Source: Vallitalea maricola
GTDB taxonomy: Bacteria; Bacillota; Clostridia; Lachnospirales; Vallitaleaceae
Assembly (NCBI RefSeq): GCF_036985595.1
Contig: NZ_BTPU01000014.1
Location: 1 to 12,649, forward strand
Length of the DNA stretch: 12,649 bases
Reading direction: 5' to 3'
Below the pieces are notes generated by a model, which had not been told where the DNA came from, made no database searches, and saw only the letters and a program-made list of their open reading frames with translations. How positions within the stretch are numbered: position 1 is the first letter of the stretch; every line of letters begins with the position of its first letter. Both the position numbers and the translations under genes were made by a program. Shown here piece by piece: positions 5,980-12,649 of the stretch.

Positions 5980-5981
5980 GT

Positions 5982-8570
5982 ATGGAGTATAATTATATTA
6001 GCATTGAAAAATATGTTCCTGATATAGACAGCTATTTTGCTCATACCAGTAAAAGTAATCAGAATAAAGAAAAGCTGCTAGAACATATGGCTAGAACAAA
6101 AAAATATATGGAGCTTATATTTCATGGTAAAAATATTGATAGTATACTAGAAAATATTTTTAATGAAATTAAGTATAATAATAGTTATCTTAAACCTTAT
6201 GTAAAAGAATTTATTTTTGAACTTTTTATAAATGGCATATATCTTCACGATATTGGCAAGATTAACGCAAATTTTCAAAACACTAGAATGAAGAATCCAA
6301 TATTTAAGAATCATATTGGAGATTCTAACCATTCAATGAATTCTAGTGTATTGTTTAGTAATATTTTTTATGTAAAATTAAATAAATTAGATATAGATGA
6401 TGATGAGTTTGATTTTTTATATTATTGTATTTACTTATTTTCATATTTAATAAGTAAGCATCATGGAAAACTAAATACAATTCTATCTTATGGAGAAGCT
6501 ATAGATAATTTTAATAAAGCTTTTAAAGAGTACTATATCTCTGGCTATATAGAGAATGTTGAAGAAAATATTATTGCACTCATCGAAGATCAGCTCCAAG
6601 AAATATATAATTCTATTAGTCCAAAAGGTACAACGTTCATACTAGCCAAGTTATTTTATTCAATCTTAATAGGTTCTGATTATTATGCAACTTATGAATA
6701 TATGTCGAATAACAATATCAATCTAGAAGACATGGGTTCTATGAATAATTATATTAAAGAGATAACTAAGAAGTATGAAAGCACTGATGTGTATAAAAAG
6801 ATAAAACAATATTCATTATATAAAAATAATAAGACTGATGTTAATCCTTTTACCAAAACTCCTATTAATGAGCTTCGTTCAAATATGTTTCTAGAAGCTG
6901 CTAAAAATATTATAAAATATAGTGAGAAAAATATATTTTACCTAGAAGCACCTACAGGAAGTGGTAAGACTAATACATCTATTAATCTAGCGTTAAATTT
7001 GTTGAATAGGGATAAAAAATTGAATAAATTATTTTATATATTTCCATTTAATACATTGGTAGAACAGACGGCAGACGTACTTAATGAATCTTTTGGGAAA
7101 ATAGTAGATGTAACAATAATGAACTCAGTAACACCAATTAAAACTAACATACAAAATAAAAGTAATAATAGAGAAATGGTGGATTATGAAAAAGGATACC
7201 TTAACTATATTTTTCTAAATTATCCTTTAGTAATTACAACCCATGTTAGGCTTTTTAATATGTTATTTGGTACTACAAGAGAAGAATGTATACCTATCGC
7301 TCATTTAGCTAATAGTGTAATCATTATAGATGAAATACAAAGTTATTCAATTAAATTATGGAAAGAAATGATATATTTCTTGGATAAATACAGTTCTTTG
7401 CTTAATATAAAGGTAATTATTATGTCAGCTACTCTACCAAAGCTTGATATTTTACTTAACGAAAAACAAGCTGAATATGTTAATCTCATCAATGATAGAG
7501 ATATATATTTTAAAAATACTTTATTCAAAGATAGGGTTCAACTAGATTTTACGTTAATTAATAATCCATTGCAGGGAGAGGACATTGATGAAAAATTAGA
7601 AAGTCTAATTATTAAAATACAAGAAGTCTGGGAGTCAAGAGGTAGGTGTAAAATATTAGTTGAGTTCATGCAGACTAAAACAGCTAGGATTTTTTATAAT
7701 ATGGCAAAAGAAAAATGGAAAGATAAATATAATCAAAAAAGAGTATTAGAACTTACTGGAAGTGATAATAAGAATGTAAGAAAAGACATAATACATAATG
7801 TTAAGCATACGTTAAAAGATTGTCTGCTGATATCTACACAAGTTATTGAAGCAGGTGTTGATATTGATATGGATATAGGTTTCAAATCAATTTCGTTTTT
7901 AGATGCTGAGGAACAGTTCTTGGGAAGAATTAATAGGTCGTGTATGAAAGATGAGAAGGGTATAGCATATTTCTTTAATATTGACGAAGCAAAAGCAGTA
8001 TACAAAAATGATTATAGAATGAATCAAACATTAATAGATTATAATATTCAGCAGATGCTTATAGATAAAGATTTTACACCTTTTTATAAAAAAACTATGG
8101 AAGATATTGAAAAAGTAAAGAATAGATGTGACAGCAAAAATTTTGAGATAACGTTAGATGAGATTGACAGCCTGAATTTTACTGCCATTGAAAATAAGAT
8201 GCAATTAATAGATGATCAGAGTACCGTTGATTTATTTTTAAATGTGAAAGAGAAAATTAATGGTGTTGTAATTGAGGGAAAACAAGTATGGGATAAGTAT
8301 GTAGATTTATTACATGATATGACTATACCTTTTGCTGAGAAGAAAATATTATTATCAGAGGTAAAATCAGATATGAACTATTTTATATATTCAATTTATG
8401 TAAGAAGAAATAAGAAAGGTAATAGTATTAAGCCTAATGATTATAACGATGTTATAGGAGAACTATATTACTATGAAGATGGCTATAGATTCATTGAAGA
8501 TGATAAGTTCAGTAAAGAAAAGGCATATGAACTATTAAAGAATAATTTTTGTGAAAGTGATTTTATCTAG
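5982..8570 (+). CDS. cas3: CRISPR helicase-nuclease Cas3 (HD domain plus SF2 helicase)
   Basis: An 862-residue effector that nicks and degrades target DNA after recruitment by Cascade. The N-terminal HD nuclease shows H35, H89-D90 (YLHDIGK), H117 and H160-H161, with a further conserved D233. The helicase shows Walker A APTGSGKT (323-330), the DEAD-box variant DEIQ (450-453), SAT (482-484), motif V STQVIEAGVDID (618-629) and motif VI GRINR (649-653 region). All catalytic residues that I can place are intact, and nuclease and helicase are in one chain as is usual for I-B. AAGGAGG (5967-5973) lies 8 nt before the ATG. The gene is separated from cas5 by a structured gap and followed after 10 nt by cas4, with AGGAGG overlapping its own stop. 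Confidence 0.97.
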   Translation: MEYNYISIEKYVPDIDSYFAHTSKSNQNKEKLLEHMARTKKYMELIFHGKNIDSILENIFNEIKYNNSYLKPYVKEFIFELFINGIYLHDIGKINANFQNTRMKNPIFKNHIGDSNHSMNSSVLFSNIFYVKLNKLDIDDDEFDFLYYCIYLFSYLISKHHGKLNTILSYGEAIDNFNKAFKEYYISGYIENVEENIIALIEDQLQEIYNSISPKGTTFILAKLFYSILIGSDYYATYEYMSNNNINLEDMGSMNNYIKEITKKYESTDVYKKIKQYSLYKNNKTDVNPFTKTPINELRSNMFLEAAKNIIKYSEKNIFYLEAPTGSGKTNTSINLALNLLNRDKKLNKLFYIFPFNTLVEQTADVLNESFGKIVDVTIMNSVTPIKTNIQNKSNNREMVDYEKGYLNYIFLNYPLVITTHVRLFNMLFGTTREECIPIAHLANSVIIIDEIQSYSIKLWKEMIYFLDKYSSLLNIKVIIMSATLPKLDILLNEKQAEYVNLINDRDIYFKNTLFKDRVQLDFTLINNPLQGEDIDEKLESLIIKIQEVWESRGRCKILVEFMQTKTARIFYNMAKEKWKDKYNQKRVLELTGSDNKNVRKDIIHNVKHTLKDCLLISTQVIEAGVDIDMDIGFKSISFLDAEEQFLGRINRSCMKDEKGIAYFFNIDEAKAVYKNDYRMNQTLIDYNIQQMLIDKDFTPFYKKTMEDIEKVKNRCDSKNFEITLDEIDSLNFTAIENKMQLIDDQSTVDLFLNVKEKINGVVIEGKQVWDKYVDLLHDMTIPFAEKKILLSEVKSDMNYFIYSIYVRRNKKGNSIKPNDYNDVIGELYYYEDGYRFIEDDKFSKEKAYELLKNNFCESDFI

Positions 8571-8580
8571 GAGGTAAATT

Positions 8581-9075
8581 ATGAAAGTAACAGGAACACT
8601 GATAAATTACTATTTTCACTGTAAGAGACAATGCTACCTATTTGGTAATAAGCTTAATCTAGAAAATAATTCAGAGGATGTTATGATTGGAAGAGTATTG
8701 CATGAACTAAAAAATGATGGAAAGAAAAATACTGAAATAGCAATAGAAAACATCAAAATAGATAAGATAACCGAGGATTATGTAGTAGAAATAAAAAAAT
8801 CTGATGCAGATATTAATGCTGCAAAATGGCAGCTATTATTCTATTTATATACACTAAAACAAAAAGGTATATTGAAAAAAGGTAAAATTGTAGTTGTAGA
8901 AAAGAAAAAAGATAATAAAAAAACTCATTATGTTGAATTAGATGAAGATAGTGAAAATGAGATATTGAAGTTACAGAAAGATATTATTAATCTATTGGAA
9001 TCAGATAGTATACCAGATGTTATTAATAAACCTACTTGTAAGAAATGTGCATATTATGAATACTGTTATATCTAG
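8581..9075 (+). CDS. cas4: Adaptation nuclease Cas4 (RecB-like, Fe-S cluster)
   Basis: A 164-residue PD-(D/E)XK nuclease that trims prespacers and helps select the PAM. The 4Fe-4S cysteines are C14 at the N-terminus and C153, C156 and C162 at the C-terminus (PTCKKCAYYEYC). The nuclease motifs fit H41 (GRVLHEL), D61, E70-I-K72 (VVEIKKS) and Q84 with Y88 (QLLFYL). The length is typical of the short I-B Cas4. C18 is an additional N-terminal cysteine. AGGAGG (8569-8574) lies 6 nt before ATG. It is placed directly before cas1-cas2, in the adaptation block of the operon. Confidence 0.95.
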   Translation: MKVTGTLINYYFHCKRQCYLFGNKLNLENNSEDVMIGRVLHELKNDGKKNTEIAIENIKIDKITEDYVVEIKKSDADINAAKWQLLFYLYTLKQKGILKKGKIVVVEKKKDNKKTHYVELDEDSENEILKLQKDIINLLESDSIPDVINKPTCKKCAYYEYCYI

Positions 9076-9087
9076 GGGGGAGTGTAA

Positions 9088-10089
9088 ATGGGTAAAACAA
9101 AATATATTTTTTCAATGGGTGATTTAAAAAGAAAAGATAATTCTCTATGCTTTAGAAATGAAAGAGGAACACTGAATCATTTACCAATAGAAAATGTTAG
9201 AGAGTTGTACATATTAAACGAAGTAAGTATTAATACAAAGTTACTAGATTTTTTATCAAGAGCAGGAATAGTCGTTCATTTTTTCAATTATTATAATAAT
9301 TACAGTGGAACATTTTATCCAAAAGACTATCTGCTAAGTGGGAAATTAAAAATAAAACAAGCTTTAGCTTACACAAATGAAAAAAGATTATATATTGCAA
9401 GAAGAATAGTTAAAGGAATTGCTGCTAATATGGGAGATACTTTATATCATTATTATAGGCATGGAAAGAAGGAATTGAAAGGCTTTATTGAGTATTGCAA
9501 AGGGATAGATGAACTATTATTGAAAGAAGATAATATCAAGTATATCCTTATGATAGAAGGTTCATTATGGGCTGGTTTTTACAAAAGTTTTAAATATTTT
9601 CTTAGAGAGGATTTTGTTATGTCTAAGAGAGTTAAAAGACCTCCTGACAATCCAATTAACGCACTTATTTCATTTGGTAATTCAATGCTATATGCTAAGA
9701 CCATAACTATGCTGTACCATACTCATCTAGATCAAACAATTAGTTATTTACATGAACCTTCAGAGTCTAGATTTTCTCTTAGCTTGGATCTATCAGAAGT
9801 CTTTAAACCTGTTATCGTGTATAAGACTATATTTGATTTAGTTAATACTCAAAAGTTGACTGTTACCAAGCATTTTGATAAGAAATTAAATTATTGTCTG
9901 CTCAATGAAAAAGGGAAGCAGATATTTATAAAAAGTTATGAAGAGCGTTTACATACAGTATTCCAACATGAAGGATTAAGTAGAAAGATTACCTATGAAA
10001 CTGCTATAAAATATGATGGGTACAAACTGATTAAATATCTAATGGAAGACAAGCCATTTCAACCGTTTAATGTAAATCTAAAGAAGTAA
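9088..10089 (+). CDS. cas1: Spacer integrase Cas1
   Basis: A 333-residue integrase that, with Cas2, inserts new spacers at the leader end of the array. The metal-binding residues are E157 (MIEGSLWAGFY), H222 (ISYLHEPSESRFSL) and E237 (LDLSEVFKP, with D234 nearby), all intact. The N-terminal beta domain starts with the usual short strands (YIFSMGDLKRKDNSL, then LPIENVREL). The conserved NPINALISFGNSMLYA block (residues 188-203) is clear. The length fits the family. GGGGGAG (9076-9082) precedes the ATG by 5 nt. One nucleotide separates its stop from the GTG of an upstream alternative cas2 start. Confidence 0.97.
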   Translation: MGKTKYIFSMGDLKRKDNSLCFRNERGTLNHLPIENVRELYILNEVSINTKLLDFLSRAGIVVHFFNYYNNYSGTFYPKDYLLSGKLKIKQALAYTNEKRLYIARRIVKGIAANMGDTLYHYYRHGKKELKGFIEYCKGIDELLLKEDNIKYILMIEGSLWAGFYKSFKYFLREDFVMSKRVKRPPDNPINALISFGNSMLYAKTITMLYHTHLDQTISYLHEPSESRFSLSLDLSEVFKPVIVYKTIFDLVNTQKLTVTKHFDKKLNYCLLNEKGKQIFIKSYEERLHTVFQHEGLSRKITYETAIKYDGYKLIKYLMEDKPFQPFNVNLKK

Positions 10090-10099
10090 GGTGGACTCA

Positions 10100-10390
10100 A
10101 TGCCAAAAAAGAAGAATTATAATTATATATTTGTTTTTTATGATGTTAATGAAAAAAGAGTAGCAAAGGTATTCAAAATCTGTAAAAAATATCTAACCCA
10201 TCATCAAAAATCTGTATTTAGAGGTGAGATAACTACTGCTAAGTTAATAAAGTTAAAAAGTGAATTGGAAAATATTATAAATGACAAAGAGGACTTTGTA
10301 ACTTTTATTAATCTATTAGGAGATTATGTATTTGATGAGGTAACATTGGGGACTAATCCTAAACAGCCAGAAGGGGATTTATTTATCTGA
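10100..10390 (+). CDS. cas2: Adaptation protein Cas2
   Basis: A 96-residue ferredoxin-like protein that bridges two Cas1 dimers and measures the prespacer. The first strand IFVFYDV carries the family aspartate D15, and HHQKSVFRGEIT matches the conserved QxSVFxG segment. The ATG at 10100 is preferred over an upstream GTG at 10091, because AAGGTGG (10088-10094) lies 5 nt before it and would itself contain the GTG. The C-terminal tail ends PEGDLFI. It is the last cas gene; the leader of the right array begins right after its stop. Confidence 0.95.
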   Translation: MPKKKNYNYIFVFYDVNEKRVAKVFKICKKYLTHHQKSVFRGEITTAKLIKLKSELENIINDKEDFVTFINLLGDYVFDEVTLGTNPKQPEGDLFI

Positions 10391-10412
10391 TTTTCCACGT
10401 ATGAAAATTCTG

Positions 10413-10526
10413 AAAACACCTACAGCCAGCTATTTATCTGCTGTTAAGGTTGTTTTAGACACTAAATTCTTTTTTTGCTATTTAGGCTGGAAAAAATCAA
10501 GAAAAAGTTGATATTTTAGGTGTTTT
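10413..10526. repeat. 10-bp inverted repeat within the leader
   Basis: AAAACACCTA (10413-10422) and TAGGTGTTTT (10517-10526) are exact reverse complements about 94 nt apart, with CAGCC/GGCTG (10423-10427 and 10485-10489) nested inside. The right arm lies in the promoter spacer. It could bring the leader ends together in DNA, or be a paired protein-binding site. The function is unknown. Confidence 0.6.
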
Positions 10527-10536
10527 ATGCTTTAAT
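10508..10536 (+). promoter_or_regulatory. Promoter of the right CRISPR array
   Basis: TTGATA (10508-10513), a 17-nt spacer and TTTAAT (10531-10536), with an extended -10 TG at 10528-10529. Transcription would start near 10543, about 23 nt before the first repeat. The position within the leader and the plus strand fit the repeat orientation. Confidence 0.65.
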
Positions 10537-10565
10537 ATTAAGGGAGGAATGCTGGATTTATATTG

Positions 10566-12649
10566 GTTGAACCTTAACAAGAGTTGTATTGAAATAAGTC
10601 ACCCATATTTTTAGTAGCATCTAGTATCTTAGTTGAACCTTAACAAGAGTTGTATTGAAATAAATGTAAATGTGGTCCGGTAGAAGCTCCAGTACTGTTG
10701 AACCTTAACAAGAGTTGTATTGAAATAACGGAAAACGCGTAGACTTTTTTGCATATGAAATGGTTGAACCTTAACAAGAGTTGTATTGAAATGATTATAG
10801 TTGAAATATTGGTCAGAAGGATTAATGGTTGAACCTTAACAAGAGTTGTATTGAAATGTTTTTGAATATATAAATTATAATGAAAGTGACGAAGTTGAAC
10901 CTTAACAAGAGTTGTATTGAAATTGGTATAGATGCAAGAATAATGACAGAAGAACACGCGTTGAACCTTAACAAGAGTTGTATTGAAATTAGCTATATAT
11001 CCAAAAAGTGTCAAAACTATTACAAGTTGAACCTTAACAAGAGTTGTATTGAAATTATTGACCCTGATTTTTCAGTTAGAAAAGCAACAGAGTTGAACCT
11101 TAACAAGAGTTGTATTGAAATGCAAGAAACTGTTAGGACTATAGGTGACATTAGAAAGTTGAACCTTAACAAGAGTTGTATTGAAATAATAGTGTTTTTA
11201 TTTGTTCCTTATGTTGTACATCTGTTGAACCTTAACAAGAGTTGTATTGAAATTGCAGAGAAATTCAATATAAATAGCCCTAGTGAGAGTTGAACCTTAA
11301 CAAGAGTTGTATTGAAATATAGTTTTGGACATTGTAATTAGACTAGCTTGTTTGTTGAACCTTAACAAGAGTTGTATTGAAATACTACTGTACCAAATGT
11401 AAGGATTGAAGGTTTTCAAGTTGAACCTTAACAAGAGTTGTATTGAAATTCACATAAGACACAGTAAGATACATAGCCCATGTCTGTTGAACCTTAACAA
11501 GAGTTGTATTGAAATTTGCTTTTCAACTCCTTTTTTGACCTTTTTATATTAGTTGAACCTTAACAAGAGTTGTATTGAAATAACCTTAGGTGATGGCTAT
11601 TCATTGCCTAGAATTGGTTGAACCTTAACAAGAGTTGTATTGAAATAGTGGATTAACATAATTGGTTGTATAGCCCTTATAAGTTGAACCTTAACAAGAG
11701 TTGTATTGAAATTATTAAATTGCATTAAAAAAAGGCCTCACGCATAACGTTGAACCTTAACAAGAGTTGTATTGAAATTTGACATTGTTAAGTGTTAAGA
11801 TTTCTTCATGATGTGTTGAACCTTAACAAGAGTTGTATTGAAATTTCAATGACTTCATAGAACCAGTCGGCAATATTGGTGTTGAACCTTAACAAGAGTT
11901 GTATTGAAATTCTAATATAGCAAAATCAATATTTCTTCCTTCTTTGGTTGAACCTTAACAAGAGTTGTATTGAAATAGGTATCCGTCATTTATGAATCCT
12001 TCTGTGGTTATAGTTGAACCTTAACAAGAGTTGTATTGAAATTTACAACTCTTTAATCTACTTAAGCATTCATCTTTAGGTTGAACCTTAACAAGAGTTG
12101 TATTGAAATTTAAAAGTGCCTTTGGTAAAATAAGCCGTAGTTTCGTTGAACCTTAACAAGAGTTGTATTGAAATTTGTAATAGCTTTTTTATCTATCTTA
12201 CCTTGATATCCGTTGAACCTTAACAAGAGTTGTATTGAAATTCTTGTGAAGCTATTCTTTTATTATCTTTTGATTTAGTTGAACCTTAACAAGAGTTGTA
12301 TTGAAATTTTTGTGTCATTCCTTCCTATGCCTTGCATACGTAAGTTGAACCTTAACAAGAGTTGTATTGAAATATGTTGAAAATACTAAATTACAAGCAA
12401 ATAAAGGCAGTTGAACCTTAACAAGAGTTGTATTGAAATTTAATAGTTAATTTCATAATTATAATTCCCTCCTGAGTTGAACCTTAACAAGAGTTGTATT
12501 GAAATTTGACATACTTATGAATGTTGGGTTTTTCATAGATTGTTGAACTTTAACAAGAGTTGTATTGAAATCATAACAATCCTATAGGTTACAAGAGTGT
12601 AAAAATGTTGAACCTTAACAAGAGTTGTATTGAAATAAAGGTACAAAGT
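10566..12649 (+). CRISPR. Right CRISPR array, leader-proximal part (continues past the window)
   Basis: Thirty-two copies of the same 30-nt repeat as in the left array, the first at 10566-10595 and the last complete one at 12607-12636. There are 31 complete spacers of 35-37 nt (mostly 36), and a 32nd spacer is cut by the window end. All repeats are identical except the copy at 12542, which has C to T at position 8. The leader is at the left, so the spacers nearest 10596 are the most recent. Near-perfect repeats, an intact cas1-cas2-cas4 block and a good leader promoter suggest an array still able to grow and be transcribed. Several spacers encode phage- or element-like protein motifs (see findings). 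Confidence 0.99.

Larger units (their letters stand above)
10391..10565 (+). promoter_or_regulatory. Leader of the right-hand CRISPR array
   Basis: A 175-nt AT-rich stretch between the cas2 stop and the first perfect repeat, with no gene. It contains the array promoter (10508-10536), a 10-bp inverted repeat (10413-10422 with 10517-10526), an inner CAGCC/GGCTG pair (10423-10427 and 10485-10489), a direct repeat GCTATTTA (10429-10436 and 10477-10484) and a seven-T run near 10470. The last bases before the repeat, ATTTATATTG, are where a leader-anchoring sequence for Cas1-Cas2 would lie. Position and orientation agree with spacers being added at 10566. Confidence 0.85.

Noticed and set aside
5820..5981. 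Degenerate CRISPR repeat in the cas5-cas3 gap
   Set aside because: Only GTTGT and GAAA fragments resemble the repeat; the GAACCTTAACA half is absent.
7733..8005. Minus-strand open frame inside cas3
   Set aside because: It is antisense to conserved helicase motifs V and VI; a shadow frame.
10091..10099. GTG at 10091 as the cas2 start
   Set aside because: The GTG lies inside the AAGGTGG ribosome binding site that serves the ATG at 10100.
10640..11293. Open frames on both strands inside the right array
   Set aside because: Same cause: the repeated LNKSCIEI or FNTTLVKVQ peptides are translations of the CRISPR repeat.

Overview
The window is a CRISPR-Cas locus from a low-GC, AT-rich Gram-positive bacterium, most likely a member of the Clostridia. 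This rests on very AT-rich coding sequence, strong AGGAGG-type ribosome binding sites, TTG starts on two cas genes, a 30-nt repeat starting GTTGAACC and ending ATTGAAAT, and Cas proteins of the clostridial subtype I-B (Csh1/Csh2) kind. I cannot name the species.

Layout, left to right. (1) 1-679 is the leader-distal end of a CRISPR array. It enters from the left, has 10 complete spacers in view and ends in a decayed repeat. (2) 680-1173 holds a sigma70-like promoter, a GTGTG-N9-CACAC dyad and a small XRE-type regulator gene broken by an apparent one-base frameshift. (3) 1174-1736 is a 563-base stretch with no ordinary gene. It carries a consensus-like promoter, two degenerate CRISPR repeats flanking a 40-nt spacer-like segment, and a sequence matching that segment at 19 of its first 21 positions just downstream of the promoter, with TTTCA next to it. 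This is the architecture of a CreA/CreR-type crRNA-like regulator. (4) 1737-5819 is cas6-cas8b-cas7-cas5, with a probable internally translated small subunit (cas11b) inside cas8b. (5) 5820-5981 is a gap able to form several mutually exclusive RNA hairpins, one of which would cover the cas3 ribosome binding site. (6) 5982-10390 is cas3-cas4-cas1-cas2. (7) 10391-10565 is a leader with a good array promoter. (8) 10566 to the window end is a second array with the same repeat: 32 repeats and 31 complete spacers, continuing past the window.

How it works together. Cas6 cuts array transcripts inside each repeat. Cas8b, Cas7, Cas5 and probably Cas11b form the I-B Cascade around the crRNA. Cas3 is recruited to shred bound DNA. 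Cas4, Cas1 and Cas2 select and insert new spacers, most plausibly at the leader end of the right-hand array at 10566. All eight cas genes look intact. Several spacers encode recognisable virus- or element-type protein motifs when translated (M23 endopeptidase, family A DNA polymerase, possibly a cytosine-5 methyltransferase).

The most interesting part is 1266-1436. The likely reading is that Cas6 and Cascade use an RNA made from two decayed repeats to repress a promoter just upstream of it, so that losing Cascade would derepress whatever that promoter drives. I cannot identify a convincing toxin (creT), so autoregulation of the cas operon is an equally good explanation.
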